Origin: Elgaria multicarinata webbii
Taxonomy: Eukaryota; Chordata; Lepidosauria; Squamata; Anguidae
NCBI RefSeq assembly: GCF_023053635.1
Contig: NC_086183.1
Location: 29,523,501-29,587,500, forward strand
Length of the DNA: 64,000 nucleotides
Reading direction: 5' to 3'
Shown: positions 23,701 through 32,700 of the stretch, one piece after another
How positions within the stretch are numbered: position 1 is the stretch's first letter
How the letters are laid out: each line of letters begins with the position of its first letter
The notes under the pieces: model-generated
Databases searched by the model: none
What the model was told of the DNA's origin: nothing
The model's input: the letters and a program-made list of their open reading frames with translations, nothing else
Translations under genes and position numbers: made by a program

Positions 23701-26700
23701 ATCTCTGGTGCGAGTCCTGTTTGCCTGGCTTTGGCAACTCAAATGGCAACCGCGTTCAGATGGATACCAGACGTGCGAATCCAGGCCTGCCTTGAGACTG
23801 CCCCCCCCCCCCCCGGAAAAGAAGGAAGCAAGCCAGGACTGGCCCGTGGGGGCCGTGCTCTCCTCGGCGTTTAAACCGCTTGGTGCCTAGATAAGGCTTT
23901 GAGGGACGAAGGCACAAAGGACTAGACTGAGCTTTTGTTTGATGTTTGAAGGCCACTGGTTCTAGACCTGTTTGGGAGTGATCCGCGCCAGCCGCTCCTG
24001 GTACCTGGAGGTGACAGTTGTGGCTTCCTCAACCTCCCCCACATCTTCATCTTCAATAGCATTGTATTCACAGTGCTAGTTTACTGGACTTGTGACTATA
24101 ATAAACCATTACTACCGTTACTACATCATCTAGCTGCAGGCCGTACTGTTGTTTTAACAAAACAGATGATGCCAATGGCGGGGTATATCGATGTTTTATT
24201 TATATGTGTGTACGTGCAATTTCAGAGTGTTCAACACAATGGTTCCCTTTACATCCACGTGTACTTTACGAAGAGCGGTTTCCATCCCGATCCGAAGCAG
24301 AAGAATCTGTACAGGCGACTCGCTACAGTCCACACGTCGCGAAGTAAGCCTATTTTTTCCCCTCCAGGGTCTACCTTGTCTTCTTTTGCTGGGAGGCTGC
24401 AGTCCCTGGTCGTGGCAGGAGATTTCTGCACTGGGCACTGTTCCCTCCCATCTTCTGTTCCCCCAGGGCACCTAGATCCTGGCCTCCTTGCCCTGTCCTG
24501 CCACGCCACCACCCTCCAATAAGTCTTCCCTCTCTGCCCCTCCTTCCGCCCCATCCAGCTCCTCATCCCTAGCCGTGGGATTAATAAGAAGGGCTTGAAT
24601 CCTATTACAAGGCAGTCAGAACCTTGTGGGTCAGCAGGCTGCTTCGTACCTAATGTGGCAGGCGTGTTCCCTGCAGTGAACATTGCGATGTTTGGCAGGG
24701 GAACTGCATTGCTGCAAGCAGGGGCAGGGGGCAGGGTGGTCATCTGCTGGGATATTGCAGCCGACTGCAGCTCCCCAGTGTATCTTCACTGGGGTTTATG
24801 GACGGGTCTTTCCCCCAGGGCCCGGTATGGGGTTCTGCATGGTAGTGAGTGTGTACTTTGCATTTCAGTATATTTTCATTCAGCGTGCTGCGTTGCAAAA
24901 TGACACATTGGGTGGCAAACAGAGACATATGGAGACCGTGACACTTTTTTGCTAAGCCAGGAAGGAAGCGGCTTGATTATTACTTTTTGTCAGCTGTCAA
25001 GTTAACTTCTCTGGAAAAAGTTGTGGGGGCCCTGTGAAATGCCACCAGCTTTTAGCAAATCAGTGTGTGTGTGTGTGTGTGTGGTGAACCTTCCAGAAAG
25101 GGAAAGGAGGGGGTATTTGTACCCAAGAGCAACAGCCTGCATTCTGCAGAGATGGGAAAGAAGGTGGCTGCCTGCCTACTCGTGGTTTCCGGGAGACTTC
25201 CAAATTGCAAAACCCAAATGCTAACTGCAGTCAACACTGTGCGTATTCTGTAAAACTCTGGATCTCTGCTCCAGAAAGTCTCTCGTTCTGTGCTCGGAAT
25301 TCATTCTGCCGGCTAAGAACTTTTGCTTATCCTGGCTTCCTTTGCATCTTTGGGGGAATAAAAGCCATATAGCTCGGTGGTATGGGAGATATTTTCCACA
25401 CAGGCCTCATGTTCAATCCTTGGCATCTGCGCTGAAGGTCGTGGCAAACCGTAGCCGGCCAGGATGAGTTTCAGGCATAATACCCAGCAGTGTCTCCAGG
25501 TAGGGCTAGAAAAACCTCCTGGCTGAAACCCTGGAGAGCCGCAGCTGCCAGTCAGTGTCAACAGTATTGGGCCAGATGGACCAAGGATCCGCCTTAGGAT
25601 GAAGCAGCTTCCATTGTTCATAAGATTGCAGCTTGGCACCCTGGGGTCCCTGCCAAAGGCCTGCAGTGGGAGAGCCAAATGTTGCTGTTGCATAGATTGA
25701 GAAACTGCAGCAGGTTTGGACTTTTTCTCACGTCCTCGTTGCTTATTCTTTTCAGGAGGGGTTGGCCTTTTGAAACCCTCTGGCAGCCACGGGCACGAGA
25801 AACTTGAGTTGTAGCAAGGCGCTTGTGATCCCAGGATACTGGGTTCAAGCTTTCCCTGTTGCTCGCTTTTACATCCGCTTACCTTTCCCCCCCTGTTTCT
25901 TCTTTGCAGTGATAAATAAGTACAAACGCCGGCGGTTCCAGAAAACCAAGAATCTACTAACAGGGGAGACGGAAGCGGATCCTGAAATGATAAAAGTAAT
26001 GACAGCTTCTTGGGCCATAGTGTCTGCACATTCCCCCTCCCTTCTTTAGCCACCAAGGTCGCACTTTTGCCCTTCACAAGGGGAAGAGCCCCACGGGTTT
26101 CTTCCTACCTGCGCTCTCTGTCCCCATAAATTCAGCCTTCCCCATCGTAATGTTGGCAGCCCAGGGCTCTCTGGCGATGCTGAGCCTCTGATAAATGGAC
26201 GTTAGCGGGCAGACGCTGTACTTAATGTTGCAAAACGATTTCCGTCCGTCCTTTTAGCTCTTCGCTTCATAATATGTTGAAACCTTCCATCCGCCGCCTC
26301 TTTCTTCTGAAGGGCAGGGGGGTGGGGGATTCCATGAACCCCTTTCTTTTATGGATAGAGCTGGAAAGATTATATTGGGCGGGGTGGAAGGAAACCAAAT
26401 CTTATTACACCACTTTGCCCAAAGGTGGATTTTTACTTGAAGCATCGCCTGGCAAACAGCTCTTGGCGAACGGGGGACAGGGTGGGGTTGTGGTTTGTGA
26501 AGGGGTTGGGGCGACTTTAAGCCCTGCCCCTGGACTGCCCAGAAGCATCTGGCTGACCACCATTGGAAACAGGATACTGGGCTAGACGGAATCCCTGCCT
26601 GTTCCTCCACACGTTCCGAAGAGGGAGGGGAAGCAAACCATCTTCAAAGCTGTGTCTGGTTCCCTGCCATCCATTTAGAGTTTTCTGTGTGAGAGAAGGG

Positions 26701-29700
26701 TACGCCAGTGTGGTGTAGTGGCTAGAGTGTCGGGCTGGGAGTCGGGAGATCCGGGTTCTAGTCCCCACTCGGCCATGGAAACCCACTGGGTGACTTTGGG
26801 CCCGACCCACCTCACAGGGTTGTTGTTGAGAGGATAAAATGGAGAGGAGGAGGAGGAGGAGGATTATGTACGCCGCCTTGGGTTCCTTGCAGGAAAAAAG
26901 GCGGGATATAAATGCAATAATAAATAAATAAAATAAGAGAAGACGCCTATACTCAGTCACACTTCTTGCATACAGTTGGCATTATAACTTTTGGGGTGCT
27001 CCTCCACCATTGAAATCCGGCTGTACTAGTCACAGCACTGCCATTTCGAGGGAAATCGACGCTGGGAGCCCTCCCACCCCAGCTGCGTTGCTTCTAAGGC
27101 TAGCCAAAGGCCATTGTCAAACCTGTCGACTCCTTCTGCAAGCCTGGGACTTCTGACTGAGCTATAGTTAGAGAACAGCTTCCCAGGCATCTCCGAATCT
27201 GTTCCCAGCCACGTCGAAAAGAGGGAAAGGAGCCGTCCCTTTTGACAGCAGTGGGGGAGAATTGCTTTGAATGCCGTAACGGTATGTATGGGCAGCAGTT
27301 CTACCATCGGGTCTGACGAGGAAACTGCCTGCAGTTGCAATTCAGGTTTGCACAGGTGTAGCCCGTGCGTTTCTGTATTTTTTAACTTATCCTTTAGAGT
27401 CGCACTATTTATAAGTGAACAGGGCAACTGACAAGCCTTATGAAAACTCGATGGTGGTAAAAAAAAGAGAGAGACACAATAGTGCCTATTGAAATGCCCA
27501 TCGCTGGATAGAGCAGTCATTCCAAACGGCACACGTCGCTGTGCCATGAATAGCAAAGCGGTACAGTGGTGACAGATCATGTGAGTTCCAGAGGAGACTG
27601 CCTGCTGTGTCTCTGCATGGTTAATTGCGACGCTCTTGCTTTCTCCCAGTCAGTCTCTGCGTGGATGAGTGATTCTGCCGAGTTTTTGCACCCGCTGTGT
27701 TTGGATCACTCTCCTGGCTAGAGGGCCGGATTCAAATCTCCGCCCAGCCACTGTGTGCCCGCCTCACAAGGTTGTTGCGAGGGGGCGTCGTGCACAGCCC
27801 CGCGGGCTCTTGGGGTGGGGTCACAACACTCAGCCACGCAAGAACTACCTGCGCTCCGTTAGCTATTTTCAGCCTGTCTGCAGAGAACTCCATTCTGTCT
27901 CTCCTCCAGAGGGTCGGAACAGCCTTCCCCAACCTGGTGCCCTCCAGATGTGTTGGACTACATCTCCCATAATCCCCCAGCCAAAGCAGAACCTACGCCT
28001 CGCTGTCTGGGACCATGAGATAATGGGTGAGGTCTCCATGACATGAGGAAATGCCTCCGATATCAGGAAAGCGACATGTACGGCCCTCATAACCTGCCTG
28101 CTGTGCTCCATAACACTCCAACTGGAACTTAACCAAATTAGGAGACAGGCTATGGAAATCTCCCTTGGCTACTTGCTGCAGCTAGGAGGATGAAGTGGCA
28201 CAATGGGAGGGCAACCCCCCCACCCCTTCCACAAATCCCAGGTAATAAGTACAGGGTCATTATAGAACTTTGTGTTTTGAGTTTGCACTTTTGAAGATGC
28301 CTCAAGTCAATGTATAACTCCCGAGGAATCCTACACTTAGATAGCGAGGAAGACGTCTGGAAGATTCACCCATCTCCTAGCATTCAGTCTTCTACGAACA
28401 ACCTCCGTGGACTAGCTCAATTTCTTTTTATGTTTTTTTGTTTTGATGGTCTTTTAATAAATTAGCTTTACTAGCTTAACAGCATCGTTGGATCGCCACG
28501 GCTCTGAGCTTGCTTCCTTTTAGGCAAGGGGCATGCTGAGAACAGTGACTCACGCAGAGGCTAGGCTTTTGTGAAGGTGCCTAAAACCTCATTGCTCACA
28601 CTCTAAAAGTCAGCTTTTGGGGATGGATGAATGGTGCGTGGCTCCCATTTTAATTCATTCCCCCAAAGAGTTCCTTTTTCACTTAACCCACTGAGATGGG
28701 GGCCCTCTCCTTAGGGGCTTGAGTAAAATGTGCCCTTCTCTTCCCCCCTCCCCCCCCCCCGCCAAGGGAAAAGGACTCAGGCTTTGTGCTTTTGTTGCAG
28801 AGAGCTGAAGACTACGGCCCCGTGGAGGTGATCTCGCACTGGCACCCGAATCTCACCATCAATATTGTGGATGACCACACACCCTGGGTCAAGGGCAGCG
28901 TCCCTCCACCTCTGGACCAATGTAAGGACAGCAAACCATTGACGCGTGAAACCACTCAAGCAACAGGCTACACTCGTAGGGGTGCGGGCGAGAGAGGAGC
29001 CCCCTCGGCGCTTCTCCCCATCACTTGCACTAGCAGATTGTTGTAGCCTTCCTTTGTACATTTGGGCTGGTGCAGAGGTAACACGGGTTGCAGCTTTCTT
29101 CACTACCCAAAGGCCCTCAAGGGACATACGGCATGGAATAGCACCCTTACAAACCCATATGTAATGTTTTTCCTGACACAGACGCTGTATGCTAAATCAG
29201 CAGCCCAGTCAACCAGCAACACTTAAATTATTATTATTATTATCATCATTATTATCATCATCATCATCATCATCATTTCTATACTACCCCATAGCCAAAG
29301 CTCTCTGAAAACTTGAAAAATACAGTATAGAGTTTAAAAACATTTTTTTAAAAAACCATATGACAACATATATCTAAAAACCACTTTATCTAAAATATAT
29401 CAATTTAAAAAGTCCTCAGCTCAATGACAGTATCTTCCCGAGTTAAAAGGTTCCACTATTGCACATCCCAGTTTTGAGATCTGGTATGGCAGTTACAGGG
29501 TTTAAGTAGAACACCTGAGATGAAACAGGACTTTCTGTACATAGGGAGTTCAAGTGAGCTTTCAGATTGAGATTCTCCATTTCCCTCCTGACACTGTGTG
29601 TGTGTGTGTACACACACACACACACACACACAGAGTATCCCTTCAAAATTTGTCTGGATTCCTTTTATAATACTGGAATACCCAGACATTTGTGCCTAAA

Positions 29701-32700
29701 TCGTTGACTGACTCTTTCACTGCTCACCAGGAAAGGCTCAACATCGAATGCCTCGTGAAAATTTGGCACATTCTGCTTCAAACCCGCTGAAAACCCACTC
29801 CCAATCTGAAAATTCCTCCAGAAGTTTAAAAGTCTAAAACCGTGTTCCCCCTATTGTGAACTTCAAAATTCAGTTAATTCAATGTGTAAATCTACCCCTA
29901 AGAAAGCATTTTCCCATCTATGTTGGGAGAAGGGAAGCAAGTGGTACAGTCCGAGAGGTGCAAAAATCTCTGTCCTTTATCGGATGCTGCAGTGAAGTTT
30001 CTTTTGCCTCCTGTGCTGCGCTGTACCTGGGCAGCATCCTGGTCCAGGTATGCTGTGTACATCCCTTGGGCTGTTTTAGAACATAAGTGCCCTGATGCTG
30101 GATCAGACCAAGGGTCCATCTAGCCCAGCACTCTGTTCACGCAGTGGCCAACCAGCCATCGGCCAGGGATGAACAAGCAGGACATGGTGCAACAGCACCC
30201 TCCCACCCATGTTCCCTAGCAACTGGTGCACACAGGCTTACTGCCTCGAATACTGGAGATAGCACACAACCCTCAGGGCTAGTAGCCCTTGATAGCCTTC
30301 GCCTCCAGGAATTTATCCAACCCCCCCTTTTGAAGCCATCCAGATTGGTGGCCATCACGACATCTTGTTTTGTTGCAGATGTGAAATTCGACGCGGTGAG
30401 TGGTGACTACTACCCTATCCTGTACTTCAACGACTATTGGAACTTGCAGAAGGACTACTTCCCTATCAATGAGACATTGGAGCAGTTGCCTCTCCGCCTT
30501 TCCTTCTGCCCGCTGTCGCTGTGGCGGTGGCAGCTGTATGCCGCCCAGAGCACCAAGTCCCCTTGGAACTTCCTGGGGGAGGATCTGTACGAACAGTCGG
30601 ACGAGGAGCAAGACTCTGTGAAGGTGAGGAGAGAGGGGCCGTGGATGCTCTTAAAAGCCTGCAGGGTTCTCCCCATGCTCTTCCCACAAACAATGTTAAG
30701 ATGGAAATAACGAATTGATAGGATTAAACCCAACGCACGGACAAGGAAGAGAGATAAAAGGAAACACTCCCACACTCTCCCACACTAGAGGCCTTCAAGA
30801 GGGAGCTGGACAAGCATCTGTCGGAGATGCTTTAGGGTGGATTCCTGCACTGAGCAGGGGGTTGGACTCGATGGCCTTGTAGGCCCCTTCCAACTCTGCT
30901 ATTCTAGAGACACCTGGGCTTGTCCAGGCAAGAGAGAGAGAGAAACCCCAAACTTCCTAGATGGGCCATACCTTTATTAGAATAAATACCTAATAACGGT
31001 ATTGCCTATCTTGGAAAGAGAAGGTATTTTAGGGTGAACTGTTTCTGCATCGTGTTGTACTATTCTTTTATGTATAGTGTTTCGTAGCTGTTTTTCTGCT
31101 TTGAAGAACACAGAAGACCGCAATAATTGAAGGGAGTTTAGTGCCTATAGAGGAGTTCCCATATCTTTGAGGAATTCTACGTAAGGTGCTACATTTTAAG
31201 GTCCATTAAGTCTTGAATTTTGCATTGTAACCCCCCACCCCCCTTAAAGGATCTTGCGACCAAGAAGGCCCGTGGAATTTGTGCCCTCGGTTGTATATCC
31301 CCAGTGCATCTGAAACGATGAGGGCTAGAAACCCTGTCAAAAGGGGAAAAAATGTAAATGGAGACTTTAGAAATTCTGGGAAAGTTCCAAGATTGGAAAA
31401 TAGGTTCTTCACACTTCTGGCATGCTCATAAATGTAAGGATCTCTGGAAATACCTAACGCTTAGATCCCTCTTTCCTTTTTCCCCCTAGGTTGCTCTTTT
31501 AGAAACAAATCCATATCTGCTGGCTCTGACCATTGTCGTTTCCATTGTACATAGCATTTTTGAATTCCTCGCTTTCAAAAATGGTAGGTTCCAAAATATT
31601 GGTGATTCCTTCCCCTCCCCCCCACTATAGTTAAGGTATTGGGGAAATAAATACAGCTTCTCTAGTGCCCCACCCTTGCCCCACCTCTTCAGTGAATTGT
31701 GGCTTTAATGCTAAACCATCGCTGGCCAAGTGCAAACTCAACCACTGGCAATGCCATCAGTCAGAAAAGCTGCCAGTGTGTATATCAGGGAGTGGCAGAA
31801 GTGCGGTTCCTTTCCTTCTAACCTTCCTTTCTCTTTCCCCCTTTCTAGATATTCAGTTCTGGAACAGCAGGCAGTCTCTAGAGGGTCTCTCTGTCCGTTC
31901 AGTCTTCTTCGGGGTGTTCCAGTCCCTCGTCGTCCTCCTCTACATCCTGGACAACGAAACCAACTTCGTGGTGCAAGTCAGCGTTTTCATTGGGCTCCTC
32001 ATTGACCTCTGGAAGATCACCAAGGTCATGGATGTCAGGGTAAGGGCCGGCGGAACGTAGCTGGGAGGGTGGCCAGTGGCCCCCGCTCACCTCGGCACCT
32101 TGAGTTACGAGAGAAATAATGTTGTGAGAAGACTCGCCATTTTGCCGTCAAGCTGAAATCTAGCGGGAGGGATCGGTGGATGCGTTTTCATTGGGCTCCT
32201 CATTGACCTCTGGAAGATCACCAAGGTCATGGATGTCAGGGTAAGGGCCGGCGGAACGTAGCTGGGAGGGTGGCCAGTGGCCCCCGCTCACCTCGGCACC
32301 TTGAGTTACGAGAGAAATAATGTTGTGAGAAGACTCGCCATTTTGCCGTCAAGCTGAAATCTAGCGGGAGGAATCGGTGGATGCCAGTGGTTTGGATAAT
32401 GTGCGAGCTTTACCCTGAAGGACCAGAGAGAAGCCTTGTGCTGTCATGGCAATGGTCCATCCAAGCCAGCATCCTTATTCTCCCCACCCCACCCCCTGTG
32501 GGCTAGCCAGGTTTCTCTGGGGAGCCCACAAGCAAGAGGTGATGGCAATGCCCCCCCCCCAACCGTTATGCCTTAGCAACTGGCGTTCACTGTTAATAGT
32601 GCCATTGGAGATTTCCATATGGCCCAACCTGGTGCCCTCCAGATGTTTTGGGCTATTAACTCCCAGCATTCCTGACCGTAGGCTTTGTGCTAGTGGCCAT

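Noticed and set aside
25313-26077. 254-codon antisense open frame, the longest in the window
   Set aside because: Overlaps CLPTM1 exon 6 and an old SINE in antisense; no recognisable domain. Treated as a shadow frame.
32182-32382. Duplicate exon (alternative exon 10)
   Set aside because: Only the last 59 bases of the exon are copied, and there is no acceptor in the unit.
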